Shown: one piece after another, positions 17,414 through 26,200 of the stretch | Layout of the letters: every line of letters begins with the position of its first letter | Numbering within the stretch: the first letter of the stretch is position 1 | Notes under the pieces: generated by a model | What the model saw: the letters and a program-made list of their open reading frames with translations, nothing else | Told to the model about the DNA's origin: nothing | Database searches by the model: none | From: a virus | Virus record (IMG/VR): IMGVR_UViG_3300020478_000019 | Coordinates: 1 to 41,451 of that record | Reading direction: 5' to 3' (one strand) | Length of the DNA stretch: 41,451 bases | Program-made: the position numbers and the translations under genes

Positions 17414-17934
17414 GAAAAGAAATCTTTGCTATTACTATCTTTGAGGATACTGTAGATTTAGATAAGATTGTTGTTCCATATAAGGATGAACAATTAGAAC
17501 CTACTTGGGATTCTGGTGTTCCGTCTACATTTGGTAGTCAGAAAGGAGTTCCTGAGTCAACTTATGCATATCTCTCGGAAGTCGTTAACAGGAATCTAGG
17601 TCCTGCTCAATTGATGGGCCCAGATGCTACATTTGGTCACATGTGGGCCAATAAATATGGTGAAAATGACTATCAGGATGCACATATGCATCCAAATTGT
17701 CAGTGGAGTTTTATTATATACGTTGATGTATATGCTAAGACTTCATTTCTTAATCCCTCATTAATTGGTATTCAAAATCAAATGGGAAGTGGTAATGGTG
17801 CCTTTCCTTTAGATTATAAACCAGACTTGGGGCCTGGAAGTATCGTGATATTTCCATCATTTTTGATACATCAGGTCAACAGAGGAAATGTAGGGACTAC
17901 TATCTCTGGAAACATTTACATGGATTACTCATGA
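17410..17934 (+). CDS. 2OG-oxygenase-fold protein lacking the usual arginine
   Basis: 174 residues, paralogous to the gene at 18315 (both open MR(K/N)xxFxxxxFxDTVDL and share HISEVV/YLSEVV, NKY, QWSFIIY). Metal ligands: DAHMHPNCQWSFIIYV (His92-x-His94) and IFPSFLIHQV (His154). Where other members have R-x-S-x-S-x-N, this one has TTISGNIYM, so the 2OG-anchoring Arg is replaced by Thr. It may bind a different co-substrate or have lost activity. Overlaps neighbours on both sides by 4 bases. Confidence 0.65.
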   Translation: MRKEIFAITIFEDTVDLDKIVVPYKDEQLEPTWDSGVPSTFGSQKGVPESTYAYLSEVVNRNLGPAQLMGPDATFGHMWANKYGENDYQDAHMHPNCQWSFIIYVDVYAKTSFLNPSLIGIQNQMGSGNGAFPLDYKPDLGPGSIVIFPSFLIHQVNRGNVGTTISGNIYMDYS

Positions 17935-18176
17935 ATAAAGAAGAATATCAAGCAAAATGTGATGCAGTAGAAGATACTGCTTATGCTCAGAAGGGTAATC
18001 CCCAAGCATTTGGTAATGAACTATTACTTCAGAATATAGATGCATTTGGTGTTGCCATTTCAGAGTTGCATCATAAAGTCAGAGCATTAGAACGTGCTGT
18101 ACAAGATTTGGAACATAAGGTTACATCAATTGACGCAAACCTAAATCAGGTGTATGATAAAGTCATTGAGGAGTAA
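17931..18176 (+). CDS. Small coiled-coil protein, unknown function
   Basis: 81 residues. The C-terminal two thirds (LLLQNIDAFGVAISELHHKVRALERAVQDLEHKV) has clear heptad spacing for a coiled coil. ATGA overlap with the upstream oxygenase. Such proteins in tail operons may be fibre hinges or assembly chaperones, but no family is recognised. Translation by coupling is likely since no Shine-Dalgarno is present. Confidence 0.6.
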   Translation: MNKEEYQAKCDAVEDTAYAQKGNPQAFGNELLLQNIDAFGVAISELHHKVRALERAVQDLEHKVTSIDANLNQVYDKVIEE

Positions 18177-18178
18177 TT

Positions 18179-18325
18179 ATGGTAAAAAGGACATTTGAAT
18201 CTAAGGACAAGAAAGGTCGTAAGACTACTTGGGAATGGGAAGAAACTCCTGAACTAGCTGCTTTCATTGCGAAACAGACTGGTAAACCAACATTGAACGA
18301 GAAACCACAGAAGAATGAGGAATGA
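18179..18325 (+). CDS. Small hydrophilic protein, unknown function
   Basis: 48 residues from ATG at 18179 to TGA at 18323-18325, 2 bases after the preceding stop. It is basic at the N-terminus (MVKRTFESKDKKGRKTTWEWEETPE) and contains a short ELAAFIAKQTGKP helix. The stop overlaps the beginning of the next gene by 11 bases, showing tight packing. No family recognised. Confidence 0.55.
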   Translation: MVKRTFESKDKKGRKTTWEWEETPELAAFIAKQTGKPTLNEKPQKNEE

Positions 18326-18839
18326 TTTCTTTTCTGTTCCTTTTTTTATTGATACGGTAGACCTAGGAAAGATTAAGATTATAGATGAGGAGCTTAGACC
18401 TACCTTTAGATCAGGACTTAAAACTAGTCTGAGAACCAATAAACAGGTAAGTAATGATACTATTCAGCACATATCTGAGGTTGTTGGTAAAAATATTGAT
18501 TCCCTTGGAGTTAAATATGGTACTGCTAGTATAGAAGAGATCTGGAGGAATAAGTACGAGTCCCCACAGGATTTTCAAGATCCTCATATCCACTGTTATT
18601 CACAGTGGAGTTTTATCATATATGAGGATGTTGATGTATCCAGAACAGTCTTTCTTAATCCATATAGGTTTAGGGTAGAATCCCAGATGAGCATGTATGA
18701 TGAGTATTTCACGATGGACTATAGACCAGAACTACATAATGGTGATATAATCATATTTCCATCATTCGTAGAACACTATGTTCTCAGTGGTGGTACGGGA
18801 ACTACCATTGCTGGTAATGTATTCCTATCGCCTGAATAG
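18315..18839 (+). CDS. 2OG-oxygenase-fold protein, paralogue of the 17410 gene
   Basis: 174 residues, same length and layout as its paralogue: QDPHIHCYSQWSFIIYED gives His91-x-His93, IIIFPSFVEHYV gives His154, and TGTTIAGNVF again shows Thr in the place of the usual Arg. The shared loss in both copies argues for a real functional variant. The final codons overlap the tRNA-Thr gene: the TAG stop (18837-18839) is tRNA positions 8-10. Substrate unknown. Confidence 0.65.
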   Translation: MRNDFFSVPFFIDTVDLGKIKIIDEELRPTFRSGLKTSLRTNKQVSNDTIQHISEVVGKNIDSLGVKYGTASIEEIWRNKYESPQDFQDPHIHCYSQWSFIIYEDVDVSRTVFLNPYRFRVESQMSMYDEYFTMDYRPELHNGDIIIFPSFVEHYVLSGGTGTTIAGNVFLSPE

Positions 18840-18901
18840 CACAGTGGTAGTGCAGGGCTTTTGTAAAGCCAAGGTCGGGGGTTCAAATCCCTCTTCAGGC
18901 A
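18830..18901 (+). tRNA. tRNA-Thr(UGU)
   Basis: 72 nt cloverleaf. Acceptor stem GCCTGAA/TTCAGGC is perfect with A73 at 18901; D stem GCAC/GTGC; anticodon loop TTTGTAA with anticodon TGT; T arm with loop TTCAAAT. The 27-43 pair of the anticodon stem is a G/A mismatch. CCA is not encoded. The first ten bases are also the 3' end of the upstream CDS. Confidence 0.9.
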
Positions 18902-18915
18902 TCCCCTTTGGGGAT
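18901..18915 (+). other. Short hairpin between tRNA-Thr and tmRNA acceptor half
   Basis: ATCCCC, loop TTT, GGGGAT: a perfect 6-bp stem starting at the tRNA-Thr discriminator. It has no T-run, so it is more likely a processing spacer or a stem belonging to the tmRNA acceptor piece than a terminator. Confidence 0.5.
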
Positions 18916-18967
18916 AGGTGGTGCCACCTACATTCTGGACAGGGGTTCGACTCCCCTCACCTCCACC
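18916..18967 (+). ncRNA. ssrA: Permuted tmRNA, acceptor (3') piece
   Basis: The mature tmRNA 3' half. T arm AGGGG-TTCGACT-CCCCT (18941-18957) is preceded by the conserved GGAC, and followed by CACCTCC (18958-18964), discriminator A18965 and CC. CACCTCC pairs over 7 positions with GGGGGTG at 19047-19053, including the G3-U70 wobble required by alanyl-tRNA synthetase. TTCTG at 18933-18937 can pair with CAGGA of the coding piece as part of helix 2. A hairpin AGGTG/CACCT opens the piece. Its 5' end is approximate. Cyanobacteria have such circularly permuted, two-piece tmRNAs. Confidence 0.85.
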
Positions 18968-18969
18968 TT

Positions 18970-19042
18970 TGCTCCTTAGCTCAGTTGGTAGAGCGGTTGA
19001 CTGTTAATCAATTTGTCGCTGGTTCGAGCCCAGCAGGAGCAG
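18970..19042 (+). tRNA. tRNA-Asn(GUU) inside the tmRNA intervening segment
   Basis: 73 nt cloverleaf. Acceptor TGCTCCT/AGGAGCA is perfect, with U1 and G73 as usual for tRNA-Asn; D stem GCTC/GAGC; anticodon loop CTGTTAA with anticodon GTT; T stem GCTGG/CCAGC with loop TTCGAGC. CCA is not encoded. It lies 2 to 4 bases after the tmRNA acceptor end and 4 bases before the coding piece. Confidence 0.92.
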
Positions 19043-19046
19043 TCAT

Positions 19047-19275
19047 GGGGGTGCCAAGGTTTCGACAGGGTATCAGGAGCATGACTGAAACCTGCTCGGT
19101 TAGAGCACAAAACAGATGCAAAACCATCTGACACTGCTGCGAATAACATCGTAGCGTTCTCTCGTCTTATGACAAGAGAATTCTCACGCAGAACCGAATT
19201 GGTTACTGCCTAAGGTGAGATCGGGGTGAGATCAGCCTTGTTACCCAAGTGATCCTAGGGGGTGTAATGCCCCTG
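19047..19275 (+). ncRNA. ssrA: Permuted tmRNA, coding (5') piece with tag ORF
   Basis: Begins GGGGGTGCC AAGGTTTCGACAGGG, the standard tmRNA 5' acceptor strand and D-loop region. Resume codon GCG is at 19139; the tag runs 24 codons to TAA at 19211-19213. It starts ANNIVAFSR, as in cyanobacterial tags (from memory, Prochlorococcus ANKIVSFSRQTAPVAA), and ends EFSRRTELVTA. The last codons lie in a hairpin built from GCAGAACC and GGTT-A-CTGC, as expected for helix 5. Further pairing (GTGAGATC repeats, AGGGG/CCCCT near 19256-19274) suits pseudoknots. tmRNA rescues stalled ribosomes with SmpB. The 3' end is approximate. Confidence 0.85.
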
Positions 19276-19294
19276 CATATATAATGGTAAAGCC

Positions 19295-19489
19295 ATGCGT
19301 TTACAATTCTGGTATAGTAGGGACATGCAACTGTGGCGTTGGTCACTTTATACACGGCACTATGCTCCTGAAGGTAAGGATTATCACCAAGAATCAGGTC
19401 AGGAACGAGAAGTTAGGGATGCTATGAACCATGTTGCTGATGTGGTTGAAAAACTAGTGAAAGAAAAGAATGAAAAATGTTTGAACTAA
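19295..19489 (+). CDS. Small protein, unknown function
   Basis: 64 residues, MRLQFWYSRDMQLWRWSLYTR at the start and a charged helix at the end (VRDAMNHVADVVEKLVKEKNEK). The aromatic-rich start followed by an acidic helix suggests a small folded protein. A TATATAAT-like box lies about 15-20 bases upstream, right after the tmRNA, and the stop overlaps the next gene by 13 bases. Family not recognised, though similar small ORFs are frequent in marine T4-like phages. Confidence 0.55.
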   Translation: MRLQFWYSRDMQLWRWSLYTRHYAPEGKDYHQESGQEREVRDAMNHVADVVEKLVKEKNEKCLN

Positions 19490-20178
19490 ACCCTGAATTA
19501 GAAATAGTTGCAATCACTGACATAGGCCCTGATAAAAGAAAGGCCATGATCATTGAGAATATCTATAAGAATCCAGATGAAGTTAGAGAACTCTGTATAA
19601 AACTTCCTAAACAGGATCAGTTTGAGTTATGCCAACATCATCCTGGCAGTAGGGTATTCATAGAACATAAGGAAATACATAAGAATTTAGAACCACTGTT
19701 TAGACAGTTATGTTGTGATGAACAGTATTGGGAGAGGCCTACAGATATACAGTGTTTGAATAGATCTTTGGCCGCATTGGGTTTCATGTGTAATGTTAGT
19801 AACTCTGAGTCAGTTACTAAGAAACCATTAGGTCTTCTTCCTCATCAGGATTATTATAGTTTTCAACCATCACCTTTTCAATTTGGTGCTGTAATTTATT
19901 TGAATAAAGGAGAAGAGGAACAAGGTGGTACTGATATGTGGAGTTTCTGTGGTAAACAGACTATAGATGATAATTTAACTCACTTATATAAAGACTATGA
20001 TATTGTGAAGATAAGGGCAGATGTTTATGACTCTGTAATGGCGTGGAGACAGGAGTTTATGTTTGGTATGAAATTTAATAGGTGTATTTTATATCAAGCA
20101 GATGTTCTTCATGCACCATTCATGACTTCTGGTATGTTTGATACATGTGATAGAATGACTCAGGTACTATTCTTCTAG
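19477..20178 (+). CDS. 2OG-Fe(II) oxygenase-like protein (DUF6445-like)
   Basis: 233 residues. LLPHQDYYSFQPSPFQFGAVIYLN supplies His123-x-Asp125, LYQADVLHAPFM supplies His212, and CDRMTQVLFF supplies Arg226. The N-terminal part (AMIIENIYKNPDEVRELCIKL) and the 'YLN...qGGTdmws' block match the larger family of phage and bacterial proteins with a 2OG-like fold often labelled DUF6445. A paralogue lies at 27482. The substrate is unknown. It is followed by a 73-base gap with a late promoter. Confidence 0.65.
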   Translation: MFELNPELEIVAITDIGPDKRKAMIIENIYKNPDEVRELCIKLPKQDQFELCQHHPGSRVFIEHKEIHKNLEPLFRQLCCDEQYWERPTDIQCLNRSLAALGFMCNVSNSESVTKKPLGLLPHQDYYSFQPSPFQFGAVIYLNKGEEEQGGTDMWSFCGKQTIDDNLTHLYKDYDIVKIRADVYDSVMAWRQEFMFGMKFNRCILYQADVLHAPFMTSGMFDTCDRMTQVLFF

Positions 20179-20215
20179 TGTTTGAGTATTGCACAGGTTC
20201 TCTTTCTCTGAGTGT

Positions 20216-20222
20216 CTAAATA
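20216..20222 (+). promoter_or_regulatory. Late promoter (CTAAATA) for the giant fibre gene
   Basis: CTAAATA, 29 bases before the ATG of the 2327-residue fibre gene, in the only intergenic gap of this region (20179-20251). Matches the late-promoter motif of marine T4-like phages. No Shine-Dalgarno precedes the ATG. Confidence 0.65.
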
Positions 20223-20251
20223 GGTTTAGGAAATACTAGGTTGATGTTAAA

Positions 20252-23200
20252 ATGCCTCTATCAAGATTAGAAAATTTTCTGAAGAATGCTGAGGGTAACA
20301 TTCTATATGTTAACCCTAGTGATTTCGATGCCACTGACAGTATTGAAAACAGAGGTAATTCTCAGACACGTCCCTTCAAGACAATACAGAGGGCATTAAT
20401 AGAAGCGGCAAGATTCTCTTATCAGAGTGGACAGAATAATGATAAGATAGACAGAACAACTATACTTGCATATCCAGGCGTACACTATATTGATAACCGT
20501 CCAGGCTTTACGGTAACAAATAATGGTGGTAACGCTCAGTTTAAACAAAGAAAGAACGCAGGTTGGCAGACTACAACATTATCTCAGTTTACTACTGAAA
20601 GTAACTTTGATATCCTAGATCCTAATAACGAACTTTACAAGTATAATAGTACCGAGGGTGGTGCTATTATGCCTCGTGGTACTTCCATCATTGGTTTTGA
20701 CCTTCGTAAGACTAAACTAAGACCATTATATGTACCAGATCCTACTAATGATCTGATGCAATATGCTGGTGTACTTCGTGTAACTGGTACTTGTTACTTT
20801 ACTGCCTTTACTATTTTTGATGCAGACATTGGTAAGACTGCATACTATGACTATGATAGTAATACCAAGGCACCTACATTCTCACACCATAAGTTAGCGA
20901 CATTCTCATTCGCTGATGGTATGAATAATGTACTGATTGATGGTACAGATAGTCAGTTGACTGACCTTGACATGTATTACTTCAAGGTTGCTAAGGCCTA
21001 TGGAGATTCATCTGGTCGTCCTCTTGGAGATTATCCAACATTTACTGACTTTGAACCTAACGTAGACGAATTTAGAATTGTTGGTGACCTTGCTGCTGAC
21101 CCAGTTGGTATTACTTCTATTAAGTCTGGTGATGGTAATACTCCTAGTTCAACTATTACAGTTAATACTAATAAAGCACACGGGTTATTCAAGGATACTC
21201 CCGTTCTAATTACTGGTATTACTACTGCTGTTAATTCATATAATGGATCATTCTTGGTTGATGAGGTAACAACTGCCAATCAATTCAGGTTTGTTACTCC
21301 AAATGTACCTGGCAATGCACTACCTACTGCACAGGAAATTCAGAACTCATCTGTTATTATTGAGTCTGACACTGTAGGATCTGCATCACCATACGTCTTT
21401 AACTGCTCACTCCGTTCTGTTTACGGTATGAACGGTTTGGATTGTGATGGAGACAAGGCAACTGGTTTCAAATCTATGGTTTGTGCCCAGTTTACTGGTA
21501 TCTCTATCCAGAAGGATGATAATGCTTTCATCTTATATAATCCAACAACTGCAATCTTTAACGATACTACTACAGTTTCTGAGTCAGAGAAACCATTACA
21601 CTCTAACTCTAAGGCAATATACAAACCAACCTATGAAACCTCTCACATGAGGACTAGGAACAACGCTGTTGTTCAGTTGGTTTCTGTGTTCGCTATTGCA
21701 TATGCTCGTCACTTCCATGCAGAGAGAGGTGGTGACGCTTCAATTACGAACTCTAACTCTAACTTTGGTCAGACTGCTCTTGAGTCATCTGGATTCAAAC
21801 CAGAATCATTTGATAGGGATGACACTGGATATATTACTCACGTAATTCCACCAAGAGAGATTATTAAGGAAGATTCTACTGCTTCTTGGTTGACATTTGA
21901 TACTAGAAAGACTATTGGTATCGGTGTTACGGATAGATTATATCTATATGGTTATGATAGTCCAGAGATTCTACCTCCAGCAGAGGTTGACTCTTTCAAG
22001 GTTGGTGCTAGAAAAGGTGAGAGAATGTATCTGAGTTTGGTTAATACCCTCTCAGGTCAAGCAGTACAGGAAACCTATGAGACTCCGATTCTCATGCAGG
22101 TTCCTAGTGGTATTGGTACATCTCATGCTAAACAGTATGAGGTTATTAGAAATTCTGGTGTTAATGCCATTATTTCTAACGTTATCCAATTAAAGGTTAA
22201 TCATCAATTAGTTAATGGTGAGAAAGTTAGAGTCTTTAGTAATACTGGTGAGACACCGAATGGTATAGTTAACGATAAGGTTTACTATGCAATATCTGGT
22301 GGTACTCTTGCTGCAGATAGAATACAGTTGGCCGCAACGTTTAACGATGCTTCTGCACGTAGACCTATTACTGGATTATCTAATGGTGGTGGTAAATTAT
22401 TCATTAGATCTACTGTTTCAGATAAAGAACCAGGCGATCCAGGCCATCCAATGCAGTTTGATGATGGTACTTATACTATTAATAGTGTACCAAATGTCAT
22501 TGGTGGTTGGTATATACTAGGACATCCAAGTACAACATATAACAGTATATTCCCATCACTTAATACCATTGGTGTAGGTGTTATTGGTGAAGAGACTGGT
22601 ACTACATTCATCAAACGTCGAGTAGATAACAGATCACTACTTGATAGATTGTATAGAGTTAGGTATGTTATACCGAAAGAACATACAAATGCTCGTGCTC
22701 CTAAGCCTGGTTATATTCTACAGGAATCTAAGACTGTAGGTATTCAGAGTGCTTCTTACTTGACTGCTGACTTGAGTAACCCTACTCAACTTAAGAACGT
22801 CAAGGTTATTAAGAACGCAACATATGCTGCTAATACTCTTACATATACTACTGAACTTGCACATAGACTTCAGACAGGTGACTTAGTAACTATTAGAAAT
22901 GTTGAGAGTGCTAATAATAGTACAGGATTGTTCAATATTGGTTTTAATGGTGTTCATCCAGTCGATGCTGTTCAGTCAACTAAGAAGTTTACTGTTAGTG
23001 GTATAAGTACTGATCCTGGCGTATTCTGGAACACAGTTAACCAAAGAACTACACAACAACAAATTGAAGATTTACCCACAGTACAGAGATCTAAGGCAAA
23101 TGATACTTTCTCTGTCTATAGGGTACAAGAGAATAGACCACACGTACCAGGCACATCTGGACAAGATGGTGTATATAACCTAACGATGGTTTGCGGGTCA

Positions 23201-26200
23201 ATTCCACTGGACAAAGACCTTGGATTCGGAGTTTCATTTAAATCGTTCTCTCAGGATGTAAGACATCTATATCCACAACAGGATAGAGATAACTATGATG
23301 CTGACCCACAACCAGCGATTACACACTCAAGTGCTAAGGTTGTTGGTGAAGTTGTAACTAACGATAAGAAGAAATCTATTACTCGTGAGTCACTGTCATA
23401 CTTTATGCAGGGACAACAGGTAGGTTATGCTGTAACGGGTGCAGTTATTACTGGTACGGGTAATACTACAGTTACACTCTACACTGATGTAGAACATGGA
23501 TTCAACCCAATTAAAGCATTAACTCTTACTAATGCAGGTGCTGGATATAATAATGGATCAGGTATTGGAACTGTAATATATGCAGCAGATCTTGAAAATG
23601 CTGGATTGTTAGGTAAGAATGCTTCTGCAGAAATTGCTGTTTCTGCTGCAGGTACTATTACTAACGTTAAACTTCTTGATGGTGGTTGTGGTTATGGTAT
23701 AGGAAATACCATGACAGTTTCCTCCTTCCCAGCAGGAGCACCTGCAGTTGCTGGTGTAGTTGAAGTTACTTCAATCTTCCAAAATAGAGGAGATGGTTTA
23801 ACACTATCTGGATTTGAGACTGATGAGTTAAATGGTACATTTAAGATTGTTGATATCCCAAGTTCTAAGTCCGTATCTGTTGAGATAGGTACTTCTAGAA
23901 CATTATCTCCATACTTTATAGGTAGAGATGATAGAAGGAACCCAACTTATAGTCTTGCAAACATTGGTGTAGGTGTTACTTATATTGATGTAACTCGTGA
24001 GACAGGTATTGCAACACTTAGAACAGATAACAATCATTCACTTGTTGCTGGTAATGCCTTTACTATCTGGGGTACAAAGAACGAACTATTTGAAGATAGG
24101 AAGTTTGTAGTAGATGGTGTAGAGGATGCTCTACCACTAAGAAGTATTGTATTTAACGTTGGTATTATCACTTCTGGTATTGCAACCAATTATGATACAA
24201 CTGCCAACAGACTATTTGGTACAGGTATCAGAGCAAATGGTAAGTCATTGAGTGCAGGTGAGAATAACCTTGCAGGTAGAGGATCATACTTCTATACAGG
24301 TATATCAACTACAATCAATTCTCCATTAACATCTACTGATACTACCATTACTCTATCATCCACTGATGGATTCCAGCGTGGTGATTATTGTATGATTAAT
24401 GGTGAGGTTGTTAGATTTACTAGTGACAACATCAACAATATTATTCGTGGTCAGTTTGGTACATTGGCATCTTCTGCCATTACTGGTACTACCATTAAGA
24501 AGATACAAGTTCTACCGATGGAATTGCGTAGACCTTCTATCCTTCGTGCATCTGGTCATACATTTGAATATCTTGGATATGGTTCTGGTAACTATTCAAC
24601 ATCATTACCACAGAAACAAGATAGAGTTCTATCAGACTCCGAAACACTTGCCGCTCAGAAGAAAGAACTAGATGGTGGTACTGTTGTTTACACTGGTATG
24701 AATGATTCTGGTGACTTCTACACTGGATATAAGAGATTATCCTCTATTACTGGTGAGGAAGAAGTCATTGAGGCACCTGTATTTACATATACTGGTGATG
24801 ACGCAGAAGCAGAGACTATTAAGAGAAAGTCTGGTGTATTTGATGAAGTATTAATCAGAGAATCACTCACAGTTGAGGGTGGAGACAACAATAATAGAAC
24901 ATCACAGTTCTATGGTCCAGTTAACTTCACTGAGAAGATAACAAACACATCTGATGATGGTATTGAAACTATTAACTTCTCACTTAGAGGAGATGCCCCA
25001 CAGGGTAAGTTCATTACTGTTGGTATATCAACTCCAGTAGGAACCAAGAGATCTGGTGACATATCATTCATTGGTAACCCTAGTGCTGGTGGATTCTTAG
25101 GACATATATTTGCAGAAGGTGAGTGGAGAAGGTTTGGTGTAGTATCTCAGGAAAGAGATAGGAACTTCCTTAAGGTAGATCAGATTGGTATTGGTCAATC
25201 TGGTGTTGGTGCATTTAACTTCAAGGATTCATTAGAAGTTAATGGTGTTGTTAAGGTTAAAGACCTTTATGTTGCTGGTGTTGTTACCTTTGCTGCCAAC
25301 CAGGCATTCGCTGGTGTGTCTTATGACACCTTAGTTGTTAAGAAAGTTGCTAACTTCTGGGGATATAACACTACTGGTGGTACATCTCCTGCAGGACTTC
25401 CTTGGGCAGATCATGGTTACTACACCATTGTTGACGAGGGTGGTACATCAAGACTTAATAACATAGAAGTTGTTGGTACATATTGTACATTTAAACCTGC
25501 ATCACAGATAGTGATTGAAGGCCCAATGAAGTCTACCTTCGCTGGGGTAAGTACATTTGAAGGTACACTTAAAGTAGGTAACTTAGAGAGTACTGGTGGT
25601 ACATTCAACGGTACATATGTTAATGCAAGTAATGGTTCGTTTGGAACCCTTGAGGCAGTTAACCAGTTATATGCTAAGGCAGGTTTATGTACTGATTTGC
25701 ATGTTACTGTTGGTGTTGTAACTAACGGATTGTATGCTGATATTGGTATCACAACCCTATCTCATGTAACCACAGAGTATGTCAATACTGCTAATATCTA
25801 CAGTGGTATTGTTACTAACCTCAATGTTACCAATACTGCTACTATTGCCAATGCGACAATAACGAATGAGACTACAACTAATGCTACCATTACTAATGGT
25901 ACTATTAATACTCTGACTTGTCCAACAGGTAATTTCACAGATATTAACTTCACTGATGACCTTATCGGACCTGATGCTTACTTCTCTAATGATGTAGACT
26001 CAGATGCCATGACTACCAGACAAATTGGTAGTAAGTATGGTGCGAACCCAGGCAATAATGCACATCAGTTGCATGTATTTGCTAACGCAGGATTCTATAC
26101 TTGTATTACAGGTTATGCCTGTACAATGGAAAGAATCAACATGAAGTCTACTGGAGATGGTGTTTGTTCTCCTAAGATATATGCCAATACTGGTATTATA

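Noticed and set aside
18778-19131. 117-residue ORF across the tRNA and tmRNA cluster
   Set aside because: It is read through tRNA-Thr, tRNA-Asn and both tmRNA pieces in a frame unrelated to the upstream CDS; the RNA structures explain the sequence.
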